This document shows positions 1-14,249 of a stretch of DNA of 64,000 nt, one piece after another. Within the stretch, counting starts at the first letter, position 1, and every line of letters begins with the position of its first letter. This DNA comes from Tamarix chinensis. Taxonomy: Eukaryota; Streptophyta; Magnoliopsida; Caryophyllales; Tamaricaceae. The notes under the pieces were generated by a model. That model was not told where the DNA came from. It searched no databases and worked only from the letters and a program-made list of their open reading frames with translations. Position numbers and translations under genes: made by a program. The stretch lies in contig CM060181.1 in assembly GCA_030549775.1 (NCBI GenBank), positions 1,240,001 to 1,304,000 of the forward strand, written 5' to 3'.

Positions 1-1013
1 GAGAGCAATGAACAGGCATGGGCAGGTAGTGCATGAGAAGCATGGGCAGGTAGTGCATGAGAAGCATGGGCAAGAAGGAAAAGAGGATGCATGGGCATGT
101 AAGGGACATATGGTTGTGTGAGAGACCATGCATAGGTTGTGAGAGCACGCACGGACAAGCTGTGTGCGAGAAGCATGGGTATGTGCAAAAGTTTGTCAGA
201 GAGCATGATTGGGGAATGTGAAAGAAGAACGATTGTCCGCCTCATGAAAACAAAATAGATCATGGAGGGAAGGGGAAAATAGGAGATGGAAAGGGGTGGT
301 GATGGACAACAACTATGAGGGGGATTGGTGGGGTAATTGAGGTGGTAGTTTTACCAAAAAATTGTGGTGCTTAATGGTGGTGGTGGTGCGTGGTGGTGGT
401 GATGATGGTTCGACAAAGTCAAATAGGGTAGGGGTAGGAAGAAAGAAGAAGGAAGATGGTGGTGGTGCGTGGATGGTTTGCTTAGCAGAAAGTAGGCAAT
501 AAATGAGATAATAAATGAGGTAGGGAGAGATTGAAGGATTAGTATAGATATACACATATGGTGCTGTGAAGGAGGAAGGATGGTAGAGGAGGCGACATGG
601 GTGATGGAAGTGGATGTTATGGTGCACAAGGGATGACAGGGAAAATTTTCAACAGCGATGAGATGTGGGAGATGATGTTGGTGTGTTGCAAAGGATAAAA
701 ATTTCCTCACGCAACAAAAATAGCGTAGGAGAAGGAGAAAAATAAAAGGAGAAAGAAAAGGAAAGGAAATGGTTGAGGCATATATATGAGATTGAATTCT
801 CATTAGCTAAATTAGGTAGGATTAAATATATAAATCAAATATGATTAAGGTTAGGCTAAGAAATATTAATTAAACTGGTTAAATATTAGGATCAGGTTAA
901 TATTTTAGGATTAAGGAATTAGAATAAGGCTAAATTATAAATTTTTCTAGATAAGAATAAGGTTAAGGAATTAATTATACGGTATTAGGTTAGCTACAAT
1001 TTGGAGTATTACA
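1..1013 (-). mobile_element. Gypsy-type giant-LTR fragment, LTR start side
   Basis: Read on the minus strand, the right edge begins TGTAATACTCCAAATT, which resembles the start of the better-preserved LTRs in this window (TGTAATACCCC or TGAAATACCCC). Leftwards follows an AT-rich leader of about 250 bases and then a C-rich zone (G-rich on the plus strand, about 250-760). That is the same order as in the LTR at 56580. Open frames here are low-complexity His/Pro/Ser-rich shadows. The piece runs off the window on the left. Assignment rests on edge sequence and layout only. Confidence 0.5.
16..75. repeat. 24-bp tandem repeat, about 2.5 copies
   Basis: The unit GCATGGGCAGGTAGTGCATG plus AGAA repeats at positions 16 and 40, with a partial copy from 64. 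It lies inside the C-rich zone of the LTR fragment. Confidence 0.75.
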
Positions 1014-1456
1014 TGTAATGCTCTTCTTTTTTTCTTTTTAATAACAATTAACTTAAAAATATGTATTCTATTATACATAAGTTAGTTGAGTATGAAAGGG
1101 ATAAGAATATTATACATCTTAGTAAAATATTACGTTTAATAAAAAAATATTTGTATACATGACTTGAGTAAATAAGTGAGCTTTTCATTGAATAAAATAA
1201 AATAACTCATTTTATTTTTACTATTAGAATTGATTTATGAGTTAGCTCGGCTTGACTTGGTTATATATATATATAAATGAGTAAAATCAAATATCAATAT
1301 TTAGGGCTCCTTTAATAATACGTCGGCACGAGCTAAGCTCAAATACTAGGGGGAGGGGGGTTCGGCTCATTATCAGCCACACTCCCAAGTACATCCACAC
1401 TTCAATTGTGAGAATTAAGTGTAGTATTGTTATGAGAAGGTCCTCCTTATGAATTT
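1014..1456. other. AT-rich interval between two LTR edges
   Basis: There is no reading frame and no recognised element. It contains a TA-repeat near 1262 and a G-rich run at 1350-1362. It is bounded on both sides by LTR-like edges. Confidence 0.4.
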
Positions 1457-2949
1457 GTAATACCCTTAATTTTTACTACTAAATTTTTTTATTTTAAAAT
1501 ATTTATAGAAGTGGATACATGAAAAAAAATATTATAAAAAATAGGGTATTGCCACCACATTTAATATGAGATAGACGTCTCACTATCTATATTATGTTAG
1601 ATATAGGGTTGAGTATCCAACCAACCAAATATATATAAAAAATAGAGCGCACAAGATAAATTACTTAAAAGATAAAAGAGTCAAATTTTACAAACCAAGC
1701 CCATGTGAGCCTAAAAATAGTACAAAAATACACTATAAGGAAATTATTACTAAAGGAAAACAAATACAAGAGAATATACCTCGGTCACTCAAGGAGCATC
1801 AAAAGGAAACACCTCTAAAATTGCCTATGCATATATAACCCAACTGTCCTTGAAGAGATGTTATACCACTCTTTGGTATTCCTTGGGAACTTGCATTAGA
1901 CCTTCTGCTCGTGGGACTGAGTAGGAGATTTTAAAAAAAAACATCAGTATGTATACATATTGAGCAAACCAATCTACCACAATTATGTAGGTCATGATAC
2001 ATGCAAGCCCCACATAACATGTTCATGCTACAGTATACCAAGATGTGTATGAAATACTTCTATTATGCCATTCACATACTTTCACAAGAGGTCATGTTTG
2101 CACATAATTAGACCTATTGAAAGATGCTTGTTAAAGTTGTATAACATACGGGAATATACCTACTATAACACACTTGGACATGTATATCATATTTATAAAT
2201 AAACATGCATAACTTAGGTTACCCCTATAGTAGTGCACAAGGTGTATCACACTGAGTGATGAGCATATAGATGCACATACGACACTTTAATTGGGGATTA
2301 TTACTGTAGGAGGATTATGATTACACATAATATTGATCATGCACCGATTCATGGAAACATATGATAACAAGAGAATCATATGGAAATGGAGCACCTAGGA
2401 CAAAGTACATGGTATCAGATGTTGTGTGTGTGTGTGATGGGTATACCACATTATGCATTCTAAGAAACACTTCCATGATTGAAAATTTAAGGAAAGTAAA
2501 CGATGTTACATAATATACTTAGAACTAATCGATTATTATCTTTCATGAAAGGGATCATATATTCCTTGATAAATAGGAAAGATTATCTCCCATGGTCTCT
2601 TAATAACCATGGAAGTCACACCAAATAGAGGAATGTACATAAATTCTAGTAGAAGCCAAGAAAAATAGAGGAAATAAGTCAGGCTGAAGCCAAATAATCT
2701 CTCATTATGGCAAGATCCTTTAGTATCAATACCCCTAGTACATCATCAGTGTCAAGAGTAGGAAAGATATTAGGATCAACTAGGATTCTACCTGAAGTCA
2801 CCCAAAGGTAATGATAATAAAAACAAATGAAGGTAGACTAATCCCTAGTAGCTAATCAATAATTAGATAATCTAGAACCATCATAATGCTTGTTTCACTT
2901 TAAGTAATTAATATCTTTACTAGATCTATATTTCAAATCACACCAAGGT
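1457..2949 (-). mobile_element. Old gypsy-type LTR, 3'-end part (minus strand)
   Basis: The left edge TGTAATACCCTTAATTTTTA, followed by ACTACT, is the reverse complement of the LTR end seen at about 62090-62117. About 90 bases further in, a block around 1550 (GTATTGCCACCACATTTAAT) parallels the reverse complement of 61990-62035. The copy is interrupted at 2950 by a younger LTR. Its own start was not found. Confidence 0.45.
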
Positions 2950-4698
2950 TTTCACACTCCAAAATTTATTACTATTTTTTTTAATTTTTATAGAAGCTTA
3001 ACACAAAATAATTAAGTGTTATCATCGCACATAATACAAATCTAATTTATCGTACCATTCTCATATCAAGTATAAGGTAAAACATAATGACAATTTAAAA
3101 ATGACAAATAGAGAATAAGAGAAATTTCATAAAGCATAAACAGAGGTTTGGAGATAAACTCTGAGTAAAAAGCTAATTGAAACACAATAAAAGGAAACCT
3201 ATGGAACTAAGAGTCCATAAGGTGTTTGGACAATTAATATAACTACCAGATATCCTAGGATCCATGTCCATAGCCCAAAAAATCACTCTTTCATACACAT
3301 AGCATCAAAGTTAGCAAAGTCTTTGAGGTAGTCATCAAATACATAGATGTCAATAACAAGGTTGTTTACATGTGGGAATGAGCAACACCTATAAAAGAGT
3401 GATCAATACTTGCGTACTAAGTAAGGTAACAAATGTATCATTAGGGTAAGGCATGCAACACATAGTTTCACTTTAAGATAAAATATACAATCCCACTACT
3501 CATGATTAATAATTGTCTAAGATATTCAGCCATATCAAATACTCATATTTAGGTGATCAACAAAATCATCTTATTAACATGTTGAGTTCAAGGATCTGAT
3601 AATAAAAATACTCTCCTCTGTCCCTACAAAGGAGGAAATGTAGTTAGCCTAATTGATACTCTCATATCTGGGTAAAACATTCTCAGGTCACTAATAAATT
3701 TCAAATCCTTAAATATGCATACCCTTATAAGCTGGTGGATTAGTTAGATAAAGTTAACTAGGGTTATTTGGTTTCATTATGACCAGGCAATTACTTTCAA
3801 TAATTTCAAAGTACTTTGTTTTTACTCATGTGTTCTTCTACTTTAAGTATTAATATATTATTAGTAACTTAACCAACACTTAACACATAATAAATGCATT
3901 ACCTAGATTACTTAGGTTATTGTACTTCCACTTTCATTTTCATTGACTCATTATGAGGCAAGCTACTTAACATGATCCTTTTTTATTATGAACTTATTCC
4001 AACAGTTGATAACATCTAATCACTTAGGATTTATTACTAATAATAAATTGATTATATTACAAGAGTAAGAAAAGACATAGTTGTATTTGTGAAGTACGTA
4101 AATGAATCTTTCACAAAGTAAAAAACCATACTACCCTTATAACCCTAATTTAAATAATACATCATAACTTCTTCCATAAGACTTTAAAACTCACAAAAAT
4201 TAACACACTAACTAAAAATATTATTAAAAATATCATATCCAAAAATTATAACTTAACTCCAAATTTTCACAAAAAAAAAAACAATATTGTTACCCCTTTT
4301 AGTTATTATTCCCAATCTAAACCCTTTTTCAAAAAATCATATCTTATAAAATTCATAATTAATCAAAACATTTTATATATCATACTTGTAATATTTTATT
4401 CTAGATAACATTTATGCAACACCAAAATTCCATACTTAATTTAATAGGACCAAAATGCCCATAATTTACTTAAACACCTCCAAATTTATTATTTTCATAA
4501 CCTAAATCATCCCTATCCAAAGCTTTGCATATTATATATCAAATTTATTAAAAAAAAACAAGAAAAAAATGATATATCTGTTTCCCCCAAAACTCATAAA
4601 AATGATCATATTACCCTAATGGTCGAAACCCCCATATAAATCCCCAAATTCTACAAGTCTCTACTTTTTTTTTTCAATTTTACACATAAAAACATTTA

Positions 4699-4737
<39 letters not shown>

Positions 4738-6260
4738 CTTGAAAATATAATTTAAAAAAATTAAATCAATCCACAGTAACACAATGAGTATAAGGGTAAG
4801 ACACCCCAAAGGTATAAGGCCCCCATATTTTGAGATTCCAACATAATGCATCAATTTTCATACTTATACATATTTTAATATACTCATACCAATACTTTAA
4901 AAATATAACATAATATATCATCACACTTACGATTTTATTCAAAATCCTGGCAAGGCATAAAATGTAGCAACTATTCATAAAATTAAAAAAACTTAAAAAA
5001 TCAAGCATTTGCAAAAATATTACATGGATATAGATTTAAGATGAATCTTATCATGTTTCTTAAAATGAAATATAAACATCACACAACTCCACACACACAC
5101 AGACACACATATATATAACCCTAGACCAGAGATACATATTCCTTACTAGAGTTACTCCAATCTTTAAGCACGCAAATACTCATAAGCTCCTTCTTCCAAC
5201 CTTTGATCACATAGGAAGATAAAAATAGAAATTAGACAAAATGAGTTGTCATGGGTTAGAAGAGAATAGAAAATATTACAATATATGATAATAACCCTTG
5301 GATTTGAAACTAGAAGCTTGGAAAAATTCATCAAATACATAACCTCAACTCTTATGTGCTTAACAAAAGGAACTAAGGAGTTAAACTTAAAATTTTAGAA
5401 GTAAAAAGATGCAAGAAAATGGAGAGAAAGAGGGAACAGGGCTATGTTACAAGGCCACAATCAAAGAAAAATACAAGCAAGAACAAGAAAAAGAATAGAG
5501 GAAAGATAAGGGAGCAAAGTTAAAAATGGGACACTTTTGCTTAGTGTAAAATGACCAACCAAAAGGACAAAACCCTCGTTAAGGCTGTAAAAAAGTGGAC
5601 AAGGGAGAGAAGGAAAAATCTGGTGGAAGTTTTTTAGAAGCAAGAGGAGTGATGACAGTGATTGACATAGGTAAAAGAGAGTATAAGAGAGTTGATGAAA
5701 GGTGATTATGGCTAGATTTTTGGTTAAATGAGCAATTACCATATGGAATAAAATTATGGTGTGTAAGAAAGTTAGATTTTCAAAGTTCCTATTTCCAATC
5801 AATTTAACAATACTATAAAATGTTTTAAGTAAGGTAGAAAGTCCAATAAGTTGTTAAAAAAGGAAAAGTAATCAAATAATTCTAAAAAAACATGAAAAAT
5901 TAGGGAAAGTTGAGAAATTAATTTGGGAACACCTACACAATTAAAATTTTTAGGCATAGGAATTGATTTAAGGTAAACAGAAAATAAGAAAAATATAAAA
6001 TGGTGAAAATCACCTATCTTTGGTCGACCACCTAGAGCCCTAAATGATAGGGTTTAGAACACTATTGGTTGTTTGGTCATAGGTATCTCACGATTGACCA
6101 ATGGTTATCTACAATCAAAAGTAGGGTTTTGAAAGGTAGGAATGTAAAATGAGAGTTTGATATGTACAAGTAAGGTGTCCAAATAAGGTTTATAGTTTAG
6201 AGAAGTGATTAAGAGGCCAATCACCCTAGAATTAGGATTATAAACATTTAAGGTATTTCA
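2950..6260 (-). mobile_element. Probable solo LTR, gypsy-type, 3.3 kb (minus strand)
   Basis: The left edge matches the reverse complement of the family's LTR end. The right edge GGTATTTCA is the reverse complement of an LTR start beginning TGAAATACC. Flanks are AAGGT at 2945-2949 and AAGGC at 6261-6265, a 4-of-5 match to a 5-bp target duplication. Inside, 3360-3500 parallels 37065-37230 of the minus-strand element at 34418-41636, and 5380-5800 is the pyrimidine-rich zone on the minus strand. No internal coding domain is present, so it is most simply a solo LTR. Confidence 0.5.
4698..4737. repeat. (ATT)n microsatellite
   Basis: About 13 uninterrupted ATT units lie inside the LTR at 2950-6260. 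ATT-rich tracts also occur inside the larger LTRs at 58.2-59.7 kb and, as AAT, at 39.3-39.8 kb. Confidence 0.9.
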
Positions 6261-7364
6261 AAGGCCTACATACCATATCAGTCTGCGTAACATGAAATTT
6301 CCATATAAACACAACCATATAATGTTATCATATTATAAATTATTTTCATTAAGAGTATCTTAAAGTGACAAATCCATTACTTAATCATTTATTCCAAAAA
6401 GGGCAATTACAATACTAATATTAGTCATATATGTCCAAGCCACCATTTAATTTTCATTTATTTCCCTTCATTCATAATTCAAGCCTATGTTGAGGCCTAT
6501 GACTATGGTCACAATCATGGTTCCAATACTTAGTCATATTCTTACCAACCATTAAATAAGGCTAAAGATAAAGGTCTAAATAGAGGTAAACTAGAATCTA
6601 ACATTAATTTATATTATTTGTCCATTAATTTAAGTAGTCAACTGGGTGTTACTGTTTATAACTAAAGTCAAAGTAGGGTCAACTCAAGATTGTCATATAT
6701 GTCCATGTTATTATCTTCTAATCATACTAGGTCATATAATTTATGATGTTTCCAATTTTAAGGCCAAGGTATAAGTCACTATAAGTCCATTAACTAGTAT
6801 TAGGGATCATTATTTAGGTACTAGCCATGTAAAAAAATTATTTTAGCCATTTACTCATCTAATTATTTCAAGGTCAAAAGAAAGGCCAAAGTGCTAGGTT
6901 ATGGTCAACTTAGTCAACCTAAGGTAAATATTTACTAACTTTAATCCATCATTTAAATTCAATTAATCTAGATCAACTTATAGACACTAGCATCTTAGAT
7001 TACCATTCAACTATATGGAAACTCAATATATCATATTCGAGGAAAAATGTACTAGAAAAGGAGTTTTAGATAAGACTATTTAATGGACTCCAAGGATTAA
7101 TCAATTAATCATGATAACTATTTGATCAATTTTATAGGATATTTGATCGGTTTAGGCACTGCTAGATCGTCACAATAGTCTTGAACTAGTTAATTTGTTG
7201 ACCCGACCAATATATTATTCTAGGAACCAGTCAATAGGTTTGGTAAAATTGGTTGATATGTCTAAGCCAAGACTAAGGCCACTAAGGTCACAAGCTATTT
7301 AGTTAGTTGGTCTTCCAAACTAGTTAATGTGTCCCAAGAACCAGTTAATGGGTCATGGTATAAC
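6261..7364. other. AT-rich interval, no gene seen
   Basis: It probably belongs to the old LTR that hosts the solo LTR at 2950-6260, but I could not match it convincingly. No frame longer than 60 codons with protein-like composition was seen. Confidence 0.35.
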
Positions 7365-7438
7365 ACCCTTATTTTTCACAAATTTTGTTTAAAAAATAAT
7401 GTAGAAGAAGCATAAGAAACATGGAGTATTAAAGACAC
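7365..7438 (-). mobile_element. Short LTR-end fragment (minus strand)
   Basis: TATAACACCCTTATTTTTCA resembles the reverse complement of the gypsy-type LTR end. It is cut after about 70 bases by the plus-strand LTR that starts at 7439. Confidence 0.3.
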
Positions 7439-9560
7439 TGTAATACACTGAATTTTAATCTATCTTAATTTTAGATAATTAATATCATAACCTCCTTCCT
7501 AATCCTTTTCTCCTGATTTCTAATTCTAAATCTAAATCTTGGTACAATTTTCCTTTTTCTTCCTTTTCATGTTTCCTTTTCCCTTTTCTTCTCTCTTTCT
7601 TTTCCTCCTTCCTGTGTGATCCCCTACCAACTGAATTGTGCTTGATTTGGTTACTTAAACTAATTTATCCAACTTTAACCAAACTCTCACTTTAGTGTCA
7701 TTTCACCTCTATCTACAGTGAACTTCCATGCAACCCATCCCTATCTCTACTCTCCTTGTTTTCTACACCAATTACTTGTCTCAACCTTACTCTTTGATCC
7801 TTATCATTCCATTGTTCCCTCATGCAAGTAGCCTTATAAACCTCTCTCTCTCTCTCTTGTGGTAATTTATTGTAAGCCAACCATAACTATTTTCTTCTTC
7901 CCTAAATTTTTTTCCCATTATTAGTTTCATCATCCTCATCCTTCACAAAACACCCAACTAAGCACTACCCAACCTCCTCCATCTCCACTTCGTTATTCAT
8001 CGTCCATCCATCACAACCATTAATAGCAATTTAGACTTATTCTCCTAAGCTATTGTTCCTTTTCTCCCTCTCATTTTTGGCTAGTCTTGCTCAACGGGTT
8101 GAACTTGCCAAGCATGTCAAATCATTGGTAAGGTGAATTTCTCCCCATTCTTGGTTGTATTACTAAGCAATTTCATTATTTATTTCCCCTTGGTCTTGGC
8201 CAAGAAAATTTCATTCCCTTCAATCTAGTCAATCACTACTCTTGTTGAGTGCACTGGTTCCTTTATTTATTCTTCTCAATCAACCTTTTTGGTCTCCCAA
8301 TTCTCTATTCTTTTCCCTCTTTCATTTCCTTTCCTTTCTTTTCTCTACGTTCCTTTATACTAATTGAATTTTTTTTCTATTGGCCTTAGATGGTTCCCTA
8401 ACAACCTTAGAGGAAGAGGCTTAGGGCATTTTTCTTGTTTAGAGACTGTTGATACTAGTATAAGGATACATATCTTAGAATCGAGCTTTGTTGCTATGTT
8501 TAAATTGCATGTAATCTCATGTTAGTATCGTTATAGTGTTATGGAATTATGAACGCTATGTGAAAGCATGAGTTGTTGTGGTTGTGTTATTGCTTATTTA
8601 AGCTACACCTTGTGACCCTTGTATGTTGGCATACTTCACTATCTTATTTATAAAATGAATAATTATTGTAAATATGTATAATTATTATCATATACGATAT
8701 ATGTTGGAGGTTTTAAGTCAATAATGGTGGCACTCGTATTGTTTTTGTGAAAGTTTAGGTGTTTCAGCTATTTTAAGGGTATGTGGGACATTTCATGGTA
8801 TTATGGGAAATAAATGTGCTTGGTAATCATTAAGGGCTTCATAATTAATTTCATATGTAATATAGTTAAGTGAAGGTTAATTATGGTATAAGTTATTAAA
8901 AAAAGAGGCTCGAGGCAATTTAAGTAAGATAGGGACATCTTGGTTAGCTTAGGTTAAATATGAAATTGTGGTAATTATAAAGAAATATTAAAATAAAATA
9001 TGATAATTATATTATGTGAAATAACTAGGATAATTATGAGAAATATAAGTCTAATAAAATAATAAAATGACTTAAATTAGAAAGATCCAAAATGAGAAAA
9101 TGGCTTAAATTAGGAAGAGTAACTCTAGAGGTAGGCTCATTATTACAAGTGTAATATGTTAGAGTTAGACCTTGATTTTCGGATATGTAGTCAATAGTAA
9201 TACATTAGGATGCTGTGCTCAATTTGGTTCTTAAATGATTCTTATGGGAGAAGTTACACTCATCTCATAAAATTAGGATTTTGTAGGGGCATTGTGGACT
9301 TCTGGTCTTCCTCCCTTTAGTGAATGACCCAAATATCCTTTGATCATGTTTTATGTGCCTGAAATATTAATGATAAGATTTCATGATAATATCAAGATAA
9401 TCAATATTCTAATAAGACATTAATATTTAAAGTGAAAGATACATAGGGTTAAGACCAAGTTTTACCAATTCCTTCTATTAGATGAGAATAGTGGGCATAA
9501 GCGTTATATCCTAATAGTTTTACCAATCTGTTAAAATTGATGAGAATAATGTCATAAAAT
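7439..9560 (+). mobile_element. Gypsy-type LTR, truncated (plus strand)
   Basis: It starts TGTAATACACTGAATTTT, like the solo LTR at 42647. It continues with a pyrimidine-rich zone (7540-8350), then a block at 8395-8490 paralleling 43880-43960, then 9125-9220 paralleling 46575-46660, and a remnant of the CCAC...GTGG motif cluster near 9460-9500. No clear right end was found. Its 5-bp left flank is GACAC. Confidence 0.45.
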
Positions 9561-12500
9561 ACAATGTAATTCATGAGTAACAATTGAATTTGCGTTACAT
9601 GCTCACACAGAGTCTCATGGCATGATATGTTTAGTAAATCATAGATAATAGAAAGATTCGCACAAGAACATGATATGACATAAGAACATGGAAGGACACA
9701 TAAGAATATAGAACCATACATTCCTAAAAAATCATGTCATCATGATAATAGCTAATGAATAGAAGAAACATTATGCACATGAATCGTGGATAGTTTTACT
9801 TAAAATAACTATTCACTCTATTTATAATTATTAAAAATATTTATAACTATTTGTGCAAAACACTTAGAATCATATGAAGCACATAGAATGTGATAGTAAA
9901 CAAATGAATAATAGAATCCACCACAATCTACATTTTATCTGAGAGCGAACAATACTAAAGTTAAATTCGTGTGGCTAGAGCATCAATATAAAGAATTGCA
10001 ACTAAGTAAGCATTCTAACATACTAAGGAACACTCTAACCTTATGTATACATACCCCTATAGGGCCCATGGGTTATGTATATAGTATAAAAAGGATTCTC
10101 TAACATGCTAATGGTGTTAGCACATCCATATAATAACATATAGTACGTCCACTACAAACCGAACTTTAGAGGTCATCCCGATGCTACTTCCCTAAATCTC
10201 AATATTAGTCTTACACTTGAATCATTATTACATTCTAGGATATATATATATATATCACATCTATAATTTCAAAACATCAAAACTTGGTAATACATGACAA
10301 TTGTCATTTAACCATGACACATGGGCTATCCAATCTTATCAAGATTTCACATATATCATACTCATTACAACTTACTACACCAAACACTATTAAGGATTAA
10401 CACATATTCTTGCTCAACTATTACAATAACATTTTAAAACTAATAAATATCATTCTATTATTGAAAAAGAGGAAAGAATCATGCTAACGCATAATTTTTT
10501 ATCTACTATATGTTTAAGTGAATTTCCTTATTATCTTAAGCTTAATGAATGAAATAAAAAGGATGGTTAACCAACTTTGTAGATCCACTAATGCCATCCT
10601 AGATTGCTGATGGAAAATGTAAGGACTAGGTTAGAATCTAATTAAGTAGGAGAAATGAAATAGAAAGCAAGTAAATTTTATCAAAAAAAACTTAAACGAT
10701 TAAGGTTCACAATCGATCATGTTAACCTAGTCAATTTTAGAGATTTGATCTAAAATGATAAGACAAAAACATAATGTAATATATTTTGTATCAAAACAAA
10801 TAATCAATTAAGTAGAAGAGCCCTAAAGAAAACAATTTTAGAAAATCAATGATCATAATTAAGGTTTTTACCCCAAAATATAAATTTGATCAATTCAATG
10901 AATCCAAATTTAAGGTATTAGAATGCAATTAAGACCATTTCAAACAATTCTTCAAAATCAATTTAAAAATAAACACTATATAAAGGTTCAATTTCATAAT
11001 TTCATTTCAAAAGTTAGGGTTTTACGCATAACAATGTAATTCTGTCAAATTTTTTTAATTTATTTAAATTGAAGGTTTATAACTACAATTAGATATATGG
11101 TATAACATATTATATAATCAATTGATTAAAAATAATAAACAAAAGTCCTAATTTAACACAATTAGAATTTGTGAGCCTCTAATGCAAATCTAACTAAATC
11201 TTGTTAAAATATTTAAAATGACGGTTCATAAATGAAAGTAAACATATGTTAATAAAAATTGAATATTAAATTTAATAAAATAACTCATGGATCAATCAAA
11301 TTTAAATAAGCAAGAGCTTTGATCTAAAAATTCAGTTTCAATTGATTTCTCACAAATGTCTTAAATTGACATTTCCAACATAAAATTAATTAAAATTTAA
11401 AGTATATTGTATAATCAATTTATAAAAATAACTTAATCGGATAAGTCCAAACAATATGGATATAATTGGGTTAAAAATCTAAATTTTAAAAATCAAACAT
11501 ATTTAATACGATTAACCCATCCAAATTAATCATACAATACATCCACACTCAATTAGCAGCCAATTTAGCTTAATTATTACTAATCTATAGAAATTTAATT
11601 AAAATACGAGCTAGGTTTTGGTAAAAATATACCATGTGAAAACCTACAAATTGAAGTTCATGAATATCAGTAAAGCATTAATGGAGGTGGCCGCATGATG
11701 GCGCCAATTTGGTGGTGTGTTGTTGCTCTGAGTAGTATGTCGCTGCAACTGTTGCTAGCATCTTGCCTTGCTACACACTCCAATAGTCTCATTGCCTAGT
11801 AGTGGAAATGGCATCGTTGGTAGCAGGTGGTTTGAAGATAGAAAAATGCGGTGGAGTGGGGTTAAGCTAAAGCTCCCCTACTCCTACTCATTACTGCTGG
11901 TTTGCGCCGTGTGCTAAGGTGATCAACATAGCTTATCGGTGAGGTAGTGGTGGTGTGGCGTGGTGATGGTATGGGTCAAAAGCAGAGAAAGCAAGAGGCA
12001 CATAAATGAGAAATGAAGCATGGGGATGGGCAGGTGTGAGGGAGCGGAAAGAGCAGAGAGAAGAAGAAAGAAAGGGGTTGTGAGTCGAGTACATTTTTTT
12101 TTTCAAAAAAAGAAACAAATATCTAGAATATGATAACGGGTGGTATCATATAAAATTCATTTACTAAAAATTGTTCAATAAAGATAAAAAAAAATCTTTT
12201 TTATATAAAAGTTTAAGCGGCTAATAAAAATTTAATACATTTTAAAAAATATCATCCGCAAACCAAAATGAAAAAAATGGAAGAAAATTGATTTTGTCAA
12301 GAAAATCATAAATAAGCTGCTAAAACTATTTTTAATTTAAACTTTACAAAGATCTTATAGATCTCGTAAAAATAAATAAATTCAAATATAAAAATATTTT
12401 CTATAGATAAAAATCATTAAGTGATTTTACTACTCTTAAAAGGATTTTATAATTTAAAATAATTTGTTTTTATTAATTAAATATGACTCCTAAATAAGGT

Positions 12501-12793
12501 CATAATCACATGATAAAATTATAATAAAAATAAAAAATAAATGAGACTTAAATGAAAATATATTTTATATGAAAATCAAATTACGTGAATTTAACAAAAT
12601 TATAGTTGTGAACAAAATTATTTATAATTATCTACAATAATAAATAATTAAATAAATTTTAATATGAATTCAAAACCATAAAAAAAATCATAAAACCAAT
12701 CAATAATTTTTTTTAAAAAATATATATTTATGAGTGATACAATTTAAATAAAACAAACCAATTAAAATAAAATTAAAATTTAAAACTCATAAA
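9561..12793. other. AT-rich repeat-like DNA with one G-rich island
   Basis: No gene was recognised. A G-rich island at about 11685-12090 (C-rich on the minus strand) resembles the C-rich zones of the window's LTRs, so most of the stretch is probably an old minus-strand LTR. Edges were not found. The frame at 11933-12118 is low complexity. Confidence 0.35.
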
Positions 12794-14249
12794 TGAGCAC
12801 CAAATTTTTTTTCAAAAAAAGAATAGTTTTTGAGAAGCAAGGCTGCTACACATAGTTACTAGTTAATTGGTCCCAAGGAATGACCGATCGTCCAGGGCGA
12901 CAACAACCTCTATCATGTACATTCACATACAATCAAGCTCGTAAAGGTTTTCTCATTCAATTCAAATATAAATCATAGATCATATAAGGTTCTTAATAAG
13001 TACTATTCATGGATTAACATGTCAAATACCTATATCATGCTTAGAACCTCAATAACATATTGAAATCATACTTGCACCTTTATTAAAATCATTAAAATAA
13101 CTAAAGAGTCTTATATCATGTTCTTCATGCCATAAATTTATGTAAAATACATCATACTACAAATGATGATAATGCTCAAATTCTCAAAATGCTAAAGGTA
13201 ATCATGAATTCAAATCATACCCATGATGTTAATGCACACAAGATTCCAAGTTAGGTTTTTCCACCCAATCTTTCATTTATTCAATCTATAACTTGATTAA
13301 CACATTTTCATCGTCAAGATTCATGCTTTGATAGAAAAAACACAGAACATACACTTCATTTACTCATACCATTTTTTTGCAAAATAGTAAAGAAAGTGGT
13401 TTACCTCAAGGAAACTTAGCAAAATCCACCAAAAGAGAGCAAACATATTCCTTAACACTTGAACACCTTAAAAGATAAGATTAAAAGTTAGTAAATCCCT
13501 TAAAATCTCATAAATAAAATGTAACCAAATATTAGAGAGAAAATTAGATAAAATTAAAACTTAGTAAAACCCTTAAAATCTCACAAGCTCAATTCTAGGC
13601 TTGTATGTGTAGATTTCAAATGTTTAGGGTTGAATTTTTTCCCTCGAGCCCAAATGGTGCTAGATAGGAATGTTGAGAGTGTTAGATTCAGGATTTTATG
13701 AACACGCGAGATGGAAAATGGACAAAAGGAGGGGGGGGGGAAACAAGATCATAAGGTATGCTGAGGTTGTAGGGAATGAAATTGTTTGTTTTGGAAGTGT
13801 GCAATGGAGAGATAAATGAACAAGAAGAAGATAATTGTGATGAGGTTATAGTAGTAACTTTGGAAAATTTTGCCCCACAAATCCATTACAAATTAGTAAA
13901 ATAGGTTAGAAAGACTCATATCATTTGTAAAATTCATTAACAAACTATCTAAAACATAATCACAAAAATTCAAAATTATTGGGAGAATATTTGAAGTAAA
14001 CATTGTGTCCAAATAACAAACAACTCAATTGAACAAATCTATTGGTACCCTAAACGAGTTTACCGGTTCACCTAGTTTCAAAAATCTATTTTAAGGAGTA
14101 AACCAGTCGATTGGTTGCCCTAAAAATCATTTATCCTCCTAATTCAAACCAAGTCCAACCATAAAAATATCAAACTTTAAACATACTTATATCATAATCA
14201 AATATATAGATTAACACACATTAAAGATCCTAAAACGTGGAATATTACA
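12794..14249 (-). mobile_element. Gypsy-type LTR remnant (minus strand)
   Basis: The left edge (TGAGCACCAAATTTTTTTTC and the next 60 bases) parallels the reverse complement of the LTR end at 62030-62117, including the TTTTTGAGAAGCAAGG block. The right edge GGAATATTACA reads TGTAATATTCC on the minus strand. At about 1.46 kb it is much shorter than the others, so it is internally deleted. No target duplication was seen. Confidence 0.4.

Noticed and set aside
313..803. His/Pro-rich frames on the minus strand
   Set aside because: Composition shadows of the C-rich part of an LTR fragment; (GGT)n on the plus strand explains the His/Pro/Thr runs.
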